The notes under the pieces: generated by a model | What the model was told of the DNA's origin: nothing | Seen by the model: only the letters and a program-made list of their open reading frames with translations | Databases searched by the model: none | Program-made: the position numbers and the translations under genes | Shown here: positions 31,771 through 39,129 of the stretch, piece by piece | How positions within the stretch are numbered: position 1 is the first letter of the stretch | Layout of the letters: every line of letters starts with the position of its first letter | NCBI GenBank assembly: GCA_016872495.1 | Contig: VGZT01000021.1 | Span: 1 to 39,129, forward strand | From: SAR202 cluster bacterium | GTDB lineage: Bacteria > Chloroflexota > Dehalococcoidia > Lucifugimonadales > Lucifugimonadaceae | Reading direction: 5' to 3' | DNA length: 39,129 bases

Positions 31771-33234
31771 TTGCAAGAGCAGCAACCACCTACAACGACC
31801 GGCGACGTCCTGGTGCGCGCTCTGCGCGAGGCGACGCTCGCGCCCGTGTTGATACGCCTGACCAGCCGTCACGTATCTTCCCGCGGTCCAGCGTCCCCCA
31901 TGATCATCGTGTATAGCTTCGTGCTCCTCGCGATAATCGGAACGATCCTGCTACTCCTGCCTATGTCCAGCAACACGCAGGGCTGGACGCCGCTGCGGGT
32001 CGCGTCCTTCACTTCCATCTCCGCGATCACCGTCACCGGCCTTATCTTGGTCGAAACTTCGACCTACTGGACGCCCTTCGGGCAGGCCGTCCTGTTCACG
32101 CTGATCCTCCTGGGCGGGCTCGGCTTCCTGACCGGCGCTACCTTCTTCCTGGTCATCCTCGGGCAGAGGATCGGTCTGCAGAACCTGCTCGTGATCCGGG
32201 AGGGTGCCGGCGTAAGGCAACTCGGGGGCCTGAACTCGTGGGTGCGCAATGTCGTCATTGCCGCGCTGGCGATCCAGGCCGCAGGGACCGCGTTCCTGTT
32301 CTTGAAGTTCTATGTGTTTGGAGAGATCTGGCCGGGCGTCGAATGGCGGGAGGCGCTGTGGATGAGTGCCTTCCACGCGGTGTCGGCATTCAACAGCGCC
32401 GGCTTTGACATCATGCCGGCAGACCGGTTGGGAGGGGGTAGCCTGGTCGGGTTCTTCCAGGACCCGATCGTCCTGATGATCTTCACCTCGCTCGTTGTCC
32501 TGGGCGGCCTCTCCTACGCAGTCATGCACGATGTGGTGCGGGTGCGGGCCCGGTGGTCGAGGTTCCGGCTGGAAACGAAGATGGTGCTGGGCGCCACCCT
32601 GTTGCTGGTGGTCCTGGGTACGGTCCAGTTCGTCTCGTTTGAGTATGCGAGATCGGGGACCATCGGCAGCATGTCGGTCCCGGAGAAAGTCTTCAACGGG
32701 ATGTTCCATTCGGCCGCGACGCGGACCGCCGGATTCAACACGATCGACTACTCGAAGGCAGCGGAGACCACGGTCCTGGCGACCGAGGTGCTGATGTTCA
32801 TCGGCGGCGCGTCAACGTCTGCCGCCAGCGGAATCAAGGTGACGACCTTCGTCGTACTCAACATCGCCATCTTCCACACGCTGCGAGGCCGAAAGAACAT
32901 CACCCTCTTCAAGCGGGTGGTCTCGCAGACGGTGGTGCAGCGCGCGCAGGTGGTCGCGCTCACCTCGATCGGACTGGTCGGGATCTTCGTCTACCTGATG
33001 GCGGCGGTCGAGAACATACCGCTGGAGGACCTCTTGTTCGAGGCGATCTCTGCATTCTCTAACGTGGGCGTTTCGATCGGCGTGACGGCCGCCTCCAACG
33101 ACTGGGGCCGTGTCCTGCTGATGGCGGCGATGTTCATCGGTCGATTCGGTCCCCTTACACTCGGGCTCTGGATGATCGGCCCGACGGCCGTCGAACGATA
33201 TCGATACGTGGAAGAGGAAGTTAGAATAGGCTAG
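31771..33234 (+). CDS. TrkH/KtrB-type potassium uptake membrane subunit
   Basis: Ion-conducting subunit of a Trk/Ktr potassium transporter. The four pore loops with their selectivity-filter glycines are all visible: TVTGL near residues 88-92, FNSAGF, RTAGFN and SNVGVS. Each is followed by a membrane helix. The block GGASTSAASGIKVTTF and the RFGPLTLGLWM ending are also typical. 487 residues from TTG 31771; a shorter start at GTG 31812 is possible because the first 40 residues are not conserved in the family. The regulatory subunit gene begins 3 nt after its stop, so the two are co-transcribed and, by family knowledge, form one complex. Confidence 0.95.
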   Translation: MQEQQPPTTTGDVLVRALREATLAPVLIRLTSRHVSSRGPASPMIIVYSFVLLAIIGTILLLLPMSSNTQGWTPLRVASFTSISAITVTGLILVETSTYWTPFGQAVLFTLILLGGLGFLTGATFFLVILGQRIGLQNLLVIREGAGVRQLGGLNSWVRNVVIAALAIQAAGTAFLFLKFYVFGEIWPGVEWREALWMSAFHAVSAFNSAGFDIMPADRLGGGSLVGFFQDPIVLMIFTSLVVLGGLSYAVMHDVVRVRARWSRFRLETKMVLGATLLLVVLGTVQFVSFEYARSGTIGSMSVPEKVFNGMFHSAATRTAGFNTIDYSKAAETTVLATEVLMFIGGASTSAASGIKVTTFVVLNIAIFHTLRGRKNITLFKRVVSQTVVQRAQVVALTSIGLVGIFVYLMAAVENIPLEDLLFEAISAFSNVGVSIGVTAASNDWGRVLLMAAMFIGRFGPLTLGLWMIGPTAVERYRYVEEEVRIG

Positions 33235-33237
33235 CCC

Positions 33238-33897
33238 ATGAAGAAGCAAGTAACAGTCGTCGGGCTCGGCCGTTTCGGCTCCCGTATCGCGCGCACTCTC
33301 TATCAGCTCGGGCATGACGTAATGGCCATCGACCAGGACGAGGCGCGCGTCCAGCAAATGATGGGCGAAGTGACCTACGCGGTCCGCGGCGACGCCACCA
33401 ACGAAGCCGTCTTGCGTGAGCTCGGCGTCCACAACTTCGACGTCGCAATCGTGGCGATCGGTACCAACGTCCAGGCCAGCATCATGGTCAGCGTATTGCT
33501 CAAGACAATGGGCATCCCCTACATCGTCTCGCGGGCCAACAATGAGCTGCATGGCAACACGCTGGAGCGGATCGGCTGCAACAAGGTCGTGTACCCGGAG
33601 ATGGAGATGGGGGTCCGCCTTGCTCACGGGCTGTTCAACCCGAACGTCCAGGAGCACATGGAGATCACACCCTCGTTTGGTATCTCCCGCATTGCCGTCC
33701 CCGACAAGTACACTGGCATGGCGCTTGCCGAGGCTGGCCTGGCAGGGAAGGGCGACCGCAACGGGCTGCTGGTTGTTGCGCTCAAGCGGGGCGACGAGGT
33801 TACGCTGAGCCCTGACCCGGACGAAAAGCTGCTGGTGGGTGACATCCTGGTCGTAGTCGGTTGGGACAACCTGGTCTCGAAGATCACCACCACCTAG
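33238..33897 (+). CDS. KtrA/TrkA-type RCK subunit of potassium uptake
   Basis: Cytoplasmic gating subunit. The RCK_N Rossmann domain starts VVGLGRFGSRIA with GLGRFG at residues 9-14 and has the acidic AIDQDE end of beta-2 that reads the adenosine ribose. Around residues 130-219 lies an RCK_C domain (ISRIAVPDKYTGMALAEAGL and KLLVGDILVVVG). 219 residues, the single-RCK length of KtrA rather than the doubled E. coli TrkA. ATG 33238 directly after the trkH stop. KtrA proteins bind ATP/ADP and in several bacteria c-di-AMP through RCK_C; whether this one does is untested. Confidence 0.95.
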   Translation: MKKQVTVVGLGRFGSRIARTLYQLGHDVMAIDQDEARVQQMMGEVTYAVRGDATNEAVLRELGVHNFDVAIVAIGTNVQASIMVSVLLKTMGIPYIVSRANNELHGNTLERIGCNKVVYPEMEMGVRLAHGLFNPNVQEHMEITPSFGISRIAVPDKYTGMALAEAGLAGKGDRNGLLVVALKRGDEVTLSPDPDEKLLVGDILVVVGWDNLVSKITTT

Positions 33898-33961
33898 CGT
33901 CATGTCCAGACCCGGCGCGCCGCGAGGGGTTGGAAACTGTTATGAAGGCAGGTCGACTCCG

Positions 33962-34804
33962 GTGACGGGACGCCTCGGATTCCTGGGGCCTGCGGGCACC
34001 TACAGCGAAGAAGCAGCGGCCATCTACGACCGTGGCATGCAGCGCGTCATGTATTCCACGATCGGCCAGGTCACCGAGGCGGCGGAGTCCGGGCAGGTGG
34101 ACCAGGCGATTGTCCCGGTCGAAAACAGCCTGCATGGCGCCATCCCTGAGGTGCTGGACTTCCTGATCCGGTCGCCGCGGATCAAGATCACCAATGAGCT
34201 GGCGCTGCGAATTCGCAACTGCCTGATGGTGAAGCCGGGCACCCGGCCGCAGCAGATCAAGCGGATCTACTCGCACCCGCAACCGCTCGGCCAGTGCCGC
34301 GCGTACCTCACCACGCACTATCCCGACGCCGAGCCTGTCGCAGCTCTTTCGACGGCCGGCGCGGTCACGGACATGCTCGCCAGCGCGATTCCTGCCGCTG
34401 CGATTGCGCCTGCGCGCGCAGCAGAGATCTACGGGGCCGAGATCGTAGCCGAGGATATCCAGGACAACCAGAACAACTTCACGCGCTTTGTGATCCTGGG
34501 ACCCGGTGACCACCCTCGCACCGGCAAAGACAAGACCTCGGTCGCCCTGTCGTTCTCGAACGATCGCCCTGGCCTGCTCTACGAGGTGATGGGCGCACTG
34601 GCCACCCGCAAGATCAACCTGTCGAAGATCGAATCGCGCCCGACTGGAGAGAAGCTGGGCAGGTACGTATTTCTGATCGACTTCGAGGGGCACCGAACGG
34701 ACCCGATCGTGGTCGATGCTCTGGAACACATCCGCCGGCTCACGACTATGTGCAAGGTCTTCGGATCCTACCCGGCGAAGGTGCTGTCGACCCCTCCGGA
34801 GTGA
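33962..34804 (+). CDS. pheA: Prephenate dehydratase
   Basis: Converts prephenate to phenylpyruvate in phenylalanine synthesis. Seen directly: GFLGPAGTYSEEAA near residues 6-19, IVPVENSLHGAIPEVLD, the IYSHPQPLGQCRAYL segment, the catalytic TRF in NNFTRFVIL, and a C-terminal ACT domain with ALSFSNDRPGLLYEVM and the phenylalanine-sensing ESRP motif (KIESRPTGEKLGRY), so feedback inhibition is expected. No chorismate mutase domain, so this is the monofunctional form. I chose GTG 33962 since AAGGCAGG precedes it and the family N-terminus starts there. ATG 33902 adds 20 unconserved residues and has no ribosome binding site. 280 residues. Confidence 0.95.
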   Translation: MTGRLGFLGPAGTYSEEAAAIYDRGMQRVMYSTIGQVTEAAESGQVDQAIVPVENSLHGAIPEVLDFLIRSPRIKITNELALRIRNCLMVKPGTRPQQIKRIYSHPQPLGQCRAYLTTHYPDAEPVAALSTAGAVTDMLASAIPAAAIAPARAAEIYGAEIVAEDIQDNQNNFTRFVILGPGDHPRTGKDKTSVALSFSNDRPGLLYEVMGALATRKINLSKIESRPTGEKLGRYVFLIDFEGHRTDPIVVDALEHIRRLTTMCKVFGSYPAKVLSTPPE

Positions 34805-35460
34805 ACGGGCCAGGTGCCGCTGGTGGCGATCCTGACCCTCCACCGCCATGACTTGGCAGCCAGCGAGCGTGTACTGCAGGCTGCCGGTGGGGGCGACGGG
34901 CAAGTTCGTGGCGGACGCACCCGGTGGAAGGGGATCGATCAGGGACAGCCTGGTCCACGCCTTCGATACCCAGATAGTGCACGCTGCCTGGCTGGACGGG
35001 TCCATGACGTACACGGAATCTTGCGCGCGGAACTTCCCTCCACAGGATTACCCGGATGTGGCTTCCGTTCGGATGCTCTGCGAGCTGGCCGCCTGAGAGA
35101 CCGGGCGGTTCCCAGCCACGCTCACCGGGGACGCTGATCCCGAGCAGCGCCACCTCCGTGTACCGGGGGCTGGCTCTGACGGCAGGCAATACCGCAGACC
35201 GCCGGCGAGCATCGGATTGATCATGCGGTCGCCCTACCGGTCGATGAACCGCAACTTGCCCCGCGCCTGACCCGCTCTACGGCCCGCCCTCGAGCGTCCT
35301 CCGCGAGCGGCCTGCCGGCCAGGTTGCGCAGCACCAGCTGGTTGAGCTCGCGTGCCGCCGTCCCGGTCCTCCCCAAGAGCCTGGGCTCCAGGCCCTTCTT
35401 GATTACCTGCAACTCCGGCGCTTCAGGTGCCAGATCCCCCGCACGTTCGAGTTCGAGACC
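34805..35460. other. Intergenic stretch without a convincing gene
   Basis: Between pheA and the rpoD terminator I find only short open frames on both strands: for example 34848-35096 on + (82 residues), an overlapping minus-strand frame reading down from 35014, and 35221-35412 on - (63 residues from TTG). All lack a ribosome binding site, have no recognisable motif and overlap one another, so none can be supported. The stretch could contain the decayed remains of a gene. Confidence 0.4.
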
Positions 35461-35504
35461 GCTGGCAGAAACGAAACGCCCGCCGATGGTAGGGCGGGCG
35501 TCTC
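35461..35504 (-). terminator. Rho-independent terminator of dnaG-rpoD
   Basis: ACGCCCGCC (35476-35484) and GGCGGGCGT (35493-35501) form a 9-bp stem, extendable to 12 bp with one mismatch, around an 8-nt loop. Read on the minus strand it is followed by the T-rich TTCGTTTC. It lies about 36 nt past the rpoD stop. Confidence 0.75.
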
Positions 35505-35539
35505 TGCACTGACTCGTTCCGGCTGATCGGGAAGGGCGA

Positions 35540-37075
35540 CTACTCGAGGAAGTCGCGCAAGCGCCTGCTTCGGGTAGGGTGCCTCAGCTTGCGCAGCGCC
35601 TTCGCCTCGATCTGGCGGATGCGTTCCCGGGTGACGTTGAACTCGGTTCCAACCTCTTCCAGCGTGCGGCTCCTGCCGTCCTCGAGGCCGAACCTGAGTT
35701 GAAGGACCCTGCGTTCCCGGAGGCTCAGCGAGTCGAGCACCTCGTCGAGCTGCTCCTTGAGAACGTGTTTGGTCGCCGCGTCCGAAGGCGCGGGCGTTGA
35801 CCGGTCCTCGATGAAGTCGGCGAGGTGGCTGTCCTCCTCCTCACCGATCGGAGTCTCCAGCGACACGGGCTCCTGCGAGATCTTCAGGATCTCGCGCACC
35901 TTGTCGCCCGGCAAATCCATGGCTTTGCCGATCTCTTCCGGGGTCGGCTCGCGCCCGTTCTCCTGGTGCAGCCGCCGGCTGACCCTGAGGAGCTTGTTGA
36001 TCGTCTCGACCATGTGCACCGGGATGCGGATCGTCCGGGCCTGGTCGGCGATCGCACGGGTGATCGCCTGCCTGATCCACCAGGTGGCGTAGGTGGAGAA
36101 CTTGAATCCCTTCCGGTATTCGAACTTCTCGACCGCCCTGATGAGGCCTATGTTGCCTTCCTGGACCAGGTCGAGCAGGGTCATGCCACGCCCGATGTAC
36201 TTCTTCCCGACGCTCACTACCAGTCGAAGGTTCGCCTCGGAGAGGTGCCGCTCCGATTTTTGTCCTTCGTCGCGCAGGCGGGTCAGGTGCGACTGGAACA
36301 GAAGCTCATACATCTCGAGCCGGGCTTCGACCGATTTGCCTTCGATCTGGTCCGCCAGCTGCTTGAGGGTCGGGTCGCCTTCCAGGGCATCCACGACCTC
36401 GGCCGGTAGCAAGCGGGTCATGACGGAGACCCGGGCGACCAGCGGCCCGATCTTCTCGCGGTCGATGTGAAGCGTGTCCTGCAGGTAGTTGATCAGCGCC
36501 TCGTTGTCCGGGCCATCGATCAGCTTGCGCAGCTCTGGATCGGACATCAGGAGCGAAAGTGGCGGGCTCCGCTTGAGGCCCACGTAACGTGCGATCGCGT
36601 TCGCGGTATCCGACAGCTCGGAGAGTCGCCGCAGTACCTCCCGGACCACCGCGCTGGAACGGGGCTTTCGGCCCTGCGGGTCGGCGATCGATTCCTCGAT
36701 GGAATCGAGAACGCGTTCGAGCTCCATGGCGCGGGCGAGTACCCGCTCGTCTTCCGCGGTCAGCAGGTTGACCCGGCCGATCTCACGCAGGTACATGCGC
36801 ACCGGGTCGTCGGTCATCTCGGAGTCGGAGTTGCGCTCCCACTCTTCGGCTGCCCGCATTGCGTCGTGTTCCGCGGTGCGTGAGGCCTCCCACTGGTCCA
36901 GCTCGGAGCCGATCCCTTCGGAGCGCGGGGCGACTACGATCGCCTCCGGGTTGTCGGGATCGAAATCCTCGTCCACCGCCTGGGTGGCGTCGTACTTGAT
37001 GATCGAGCGGTTACCCGCCAGGTCCTCAGGGGCTACGACGTCGTGGATGCCTGATTTCTTTGCGCGTCTTGGCAT
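35540..37075 (-). CDS. rpoD: Primary RNA polymerase sigma factor (RpoD/SigA)
   Basis: Housekeeping sigma factor. Domains: an acidic N-terminal region of about 80 residues, region 1.2 ([22 protein letters not shown], split here only for length), a non-conserved insert, region 2 with [36 protein letters not shown] and [17 protein letters not shown], region 3 ([20 protein letters not shown]) and region 4.2 with the helix-turn-helix [20 protein letters not shown]. 511 residues. All promoter-reading helices look intact. ATG 37075 lies 3 nt after the dnaG stop, the widespread dnaG-rpoD pair. A terminator follows. Confidence 0.97.
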   Translation of the reverse strand: MPRRAKKSGIHDVVAPEDLAGNRSIIKYDATQAVDEDFDPDNPEAIVVAPRSEGIGSELDQWEASRTAEHDAMRAAEEWERNSDSEMTDDPVRMYLREIGRVNLLTAEDERVLARAMELERVLDSIEESIADPQGRKPRSSAVVREVLRRLSELSDTANAIARYVGLKRSPPLSLLMSDPELRKLIDGPDNEALINYLQDTLHIDREKIGPLVARVSVMTRLLPAEVVDALEGDPTLKQLADQIEGKSVEARLEMYELLFQSHLTRLRDEGQKSERHLSEANLRLVVSVGKKYIGRGMTLLDLVQEGNIGLIRAVEKFEYRKGFKFSTYATWWIRQAITRAIADQARTIRIPVHMVETINKLLRVSRRLHQENGREPTPEEIGKAMDLPGDKVREILKISQEPVSLETPIGEEEDSHLADFIEDRSTPAPSDAATKHVLKEQLDEVLDSLSLRERRVLQLRFGLEDGRSRTLEEVGTEFNVTRERIRQIEAKALRKLRHPTRSRRLRDFLE

Positions 37076-37078
37076 ACG

Positions 37079-38869
37079 TTATGGCTGCCTTGTGTACAGG
37101 TTTTTGAGCCGCTCATTGGTTTCGAGACTACGTTGCTCGATGAGTGTGCGGGTCTCAGGCGAGCCTTCGATGAACGCTGGATCTTCCAGGGCGCGCGCTT
37201 CCTGGGCCTTTAATCGTTTGAGGTGAAGTTCGAGCAGGCGTCGGACGCTGTCCGTAATCGCTCCAACCCGTGCGCGCTGGTCCATTGGCGGAAGCGGGTT
37301 GCCAGTTAGATGCTCGATTCGCTCGGCCAGATCCGGAGGGGCCGTTTCCCGCAGTCTTCCTATTGTACCGGAAGTCTGCCATGCGGTAAAGACGGCACGA
37401 TTACCGGGGTCGGAGAAAGCCTCCTCCGGCAGTTCGGCCGCGTATTCACGAATATCATCGCCGGAAAGCACCATGGTAAGGAGAAACCGCTCGATCGCAG
37501 TGTCGGCCTGCCCGGTCAGAGCGGACTCCGAAGCCTCGGTGTTCCCGCGCACCGCCAGGCCGCGCCGCCGTTGCGGTCGGATGCGTCCGGCGCTGGCGCG
37601 TAGCTGCTCCAGGGTGACGCCCAGCTTCGACGACAGCGCGGTGAGGTAGCGGTCTTGTTCGTAGGTGTTCTGGAGCACCGCTACCAGCGGGAAGATCGCC
37701 TCGGTGACGCGTGCCTTGCCGGCGGGTGTGGAGACATCGTTTCTGCGCACGTGTGTGTCGATCAGCCAGTCGAGCAGAGGCGCCGCATCGTCGACGATCG
37801 AGCGCCAGGCGTCGGGAGACTGGCTGATGACTTCGTCAGGGTCCTTGCCGCCCGCGAGGCGGGCGACCCGGATGTCGAGCTGCCGTCGAGCGCCGAGCTC
37901 ACTGCTGGCGCCTCCGTAGGCGCCCCAGACCGTCTCCAGGCTGTTGAGGGTCGCTTCCTGCCCGGCGGCATCGGCGTCGAGCGCCAGCACCACCTTCTGC
38001 GCCAGGCCCTTCACGTGCTCGACCTGGTCGCGCGTTATGGCGGTGCCCATCGAGGCGACCACGTTTTCGAATTCACGTTCGTGGGCGGCGATCACGTCCA
38101 TGTAGCCCTCTACGACGACCACCGTGCCGGTCAGGCGGACCCGGTCGCGCGCCCAGTGGAGGCCGTAGAGCAGCTTTGACTTGTCGAATACCTCGGAGCG
38201 CGGCGAGTTCAGGTACTTGGGCTCCGCGCCGGAAAGCGTGCGGGCGCCGAACCCCACGAGCCGGCCGTCGGCGTCCCGGATTGCGATCGTCAGGCGGCCC
38301 ACGAACATGTCGCGCCAGGCGCCTTCACGTGTCTGTGTCACGAGCCCCGCGGCCCGTGCGACGCCGGCCTGGATCCCCTTCGATTGCAGGTGCCCGGCCA
38401 GCGTTTCAAGGCCGTCGGGGCACAGGCCAAACTCTCGGCGGCGCACCGCGGCATCGACGATGCCCCGCGATTTCAGATATGCGCGGGCGGCCTCACCGCG
38501 CGGCGAGTTGAGCACCCCAGCGAGGTAGGCCTGGGCGACCTCGTTGGCTTCGATCAAGGGCGAGGACTTGCGCTCTTCGCGTCGCGGCGACGTGTCCCGG
38601 ATGCCTGCGCGGGTAGCTGCCATGCGCAGCGCCTCGCGGAAGTCGACCTTGTGCTGGCGGCTCAGAAACGTGATGACGTCGCCGCCCGTGGCGCAAGCAC
38701 CGAAGCATCGCCACAGTTGCGATTCTGGGAAGACTACGAACGACGGAGTGTTCTCGGCGTGAAACGGGCACCTGGCCTTAGGGGTGCGCGCGCGTGTGTC
38801 GAGGTCGACGTACTCCGAGACGACCTGGACGATGTCGAGTCGCTTTTTGACGTCGTCGGCGAGGCTCAT
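37079..38869 (-). CDS. dnaG: DNA primase
   Basis: Synthesises RNA primers at the replication fork. The zinc-binding domain has CPFH (Cys34, His37) and then CFGAC (Cys55, Cys59): the last pair is C-x3-C, one residue longer than the common C-x2-C. The Toprim core shows VVVEGYMDVIAAH with the catalytic Glu, and ALDADAAGQ with the DxD pair. A C-terminal helicase-interaction domain covers about the last 150 residues. 596 residues from ATG 38869, with GGGAG about 12 nt upstream. An in-frame start at 38932 would add 21 unconserved residues. rpoD follows after 3 nt. Confidence 0.97.
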   Translation of the reverse strand: MSLADDVKKRLDIVQVVSEYVDLDTRARTPKARCPFHAENTPSFVVFPESQLWRCFGACATGGDVITFLSRQHKVDFREALRMAATRAGIRDTSPRREERKSSPLIEANEVAQAYLAGVLNSPRGEAARAYLKSRGIVDAAVRRREFGLCPDGLETLAGHLQSKGIQAGVARAAGLVTQTREGAWRDMFVGRLTIAIRDADGRLVGFGARTLSGAEPKYLNSPRSEVFDKSKLLYGLHWARDRVRLTGTVVVVEGYMDVIAAHEREFENVVASMGTAITRDQVEHVKGLAQKVVLALDADAAGQEATLNSLETVWGAYGGASSELGARRQLDIRVARLAGGKDPDEVISQSPDAWRSIVDDAAPLLDWLIDTHVRRNDVSTPAGKARVTEAIFPLVAVLQNTYEQDRYLTALSSKLGVTLEQLRASAGRIRPQRRRGLAVRGNTEASESALTGQADTAIERFLLTMVLSGDDIREYAAELPEEAFSDPGNRAVFTAWQTSGTIGRLRETAPPDLAERIEHLTGNPLPPMDQRARVGAITDSVRRLLELHLKRLKAQEARALEDPAFIEGSPETRTLIEQRSLETNERLKNLYTRQP

Positions 38870-38983
38870 CGAACTGCTTGCTCCCGAGAGCGGCAACGGG
38901 AAGGGGTACCACCCGGGTCGAGCGACAACCACTGCATAGCCCGAAGTATAAGGTCGGCGGCCCCGCGGCCCGGTCTCCGGCCG

Positions 38984-39093
38984 CCTTCTCCCTATCAGGG
39001 CGAAGGCACCCTCATCCGGTCTTCGACCACCTTCTCCCTTCCAGGGCGAAGGGTGGCGTCCTAAGGGGGGCCTTCTCCCTCTCAGGGCGAAGG
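38984..39093. repeat. Three tandem REP-like palindromes upstream of dnaG
   Basis: Three 23-nt units, at 38984-39006, 39030-39052 and 39071-39093, share CCTTCTCCCT-nnn-AGGGCGAAGG. Each is a 10-bp palindrome with one mismatch around a 3-nt variable loop (ATC, TCC and CTC). Start-to-start distances are 46 and 41 nt. The flanks differ, so the unit is the palindrome itself. Confidence 0.85.
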
Positions 39094-39102
39094 TTTGTTG
39101 GA

Positions 39103-39126
39103 CCCCTCGCCCGGAAGGGGAGAGGG
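39103..39126. repeat. Fourth, different palindromic unit at the window edge
   Basis: CCCCTCGCCCGGAAGGGGAGAGGG is split here as CCCCTCGCCC and GGGGAGAGGG: two arms that pair imperfectly around a short loop. It resembles the widespread CCCTCTCCC/GGGAGAGGG repeats and follows the three CCTTCTCCCT units after 9 nt. The array may continue beyond the window. Confidence 0.55.
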
Positions 39127-39129
39127 TGA

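Noticed and set aside
34848-35096. 82-residue open frame after pheA
   Set aside because: No ribosome binding site, no motif, and an overlapping minus-strand frame is equally plausible.
1-39129. Search for tRNA, rRNA, CRISPR, insertion sequences and attachment sites
   Set aside because: No T-loop-like GTTCGAATC pattern, no spaced identical repeats and no transposase or integrase motifs were seen by eye. A tRNAscan or Infernal run would settle the RNA question.

Overview
This is a GC-rich bacterial chromosome segment, densely coded, with no rRNA, tRNA, CRISPR array, integrase, transposase or phage gene that I can see. About half of it is core information processing: uvrA, recO, recR, ybaB/ebfC, dnaX, ybeY, rpoD, dnaG, pheA, lpdA and a Ktr/Trk potassium uptake pair. 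The rest is catabolic or accessory: a GMC oxidoreductase, two enolase-superfamily (mandelate racemase/muconate lactonizing, MR/MLE) enzymes, an acetamidase/formamidase homologue, an M19 dipeptidase homologue, an M81/MlrC-like protein, three L-rhamnose-mutarotase-like domains, an SMP-30 lactonase, a luciferase-like flavin oxidoreductase, a glyoxalase-fold protein and two MFS exporters. Paralogous enolases combined with luciferase-like oxidoreductases, GMC enzymes and a DnaG zinc motif of the C-x3-C type suggest Chloroflexota, perhaps the SAR202/Dehalococcoidia side. That is inference from gene content, not a phylogenetic result.

Layout. Positions 1-10,300 hold catabolic genes, mostly on + : GMC oxidoreductase; then on - a type II glutamine synthetase with its own terminator and a candidate promoter; the frameshifted tail of a beta-lactamase-family serine hydrolase; a galactonate-dehydratase-like MR/MLE enzyme and an acetamidase; and a second unit of MR/MLE enzyme, M19 homologue and M81 homologue with an ATGA overlap. 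Positions 10,449-19,444 are one long - strand block of genome-maintenance genes (in transcription order: mutarotase-like, VanZ-like, a 110-residue unknown, ybeY, dnaX, ybaB, recR, recO, uvrA, membrane protein), with many overlaps or very short gaps.

From 19,546 a divergent + unit encodes a tandem two-domain mutarotase and a VOC protein, meeting two tandem MFS exporters on -. Positions 23,507-29,518 alternate strands: TPR protein, GNAT-like protein, lpdA, MBL-fold hydrolase, NTF2-like protein, SMP-30 lactonase and luciferase-like oxidoreductase. A YihY membrane protein overlaps a lipoprotein HtrA protease and is divergent from trkH-trkA-pheA (31,771-34,804). After a 0.7 kb stretch without a convincing gene come dnaG-rpoD on -, and the right end carries palindromic REP-like repeats.

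Functional reading. Mutarotase, FAD-dependent sugar or alcohol dehydrogenase, SMP-30 lactonase and acid-sugar dehydratase are consecutive steps of non-phosphorylative sugar oxidation, and one or more representatives of each occur here, although in separate units and without a recognisable aldolase. The acetamidase, M19 and M81 homologues beside the dehydratases hint at amide- or peptide-linked substrates. No substrate can be fixed from sequence alone. The best candidates for something undescribed are the three-domain mutarotase locus with its paired palindromes and the MR/MLE-M19-M81 unit, whose M19 member has lost most of its metal site.
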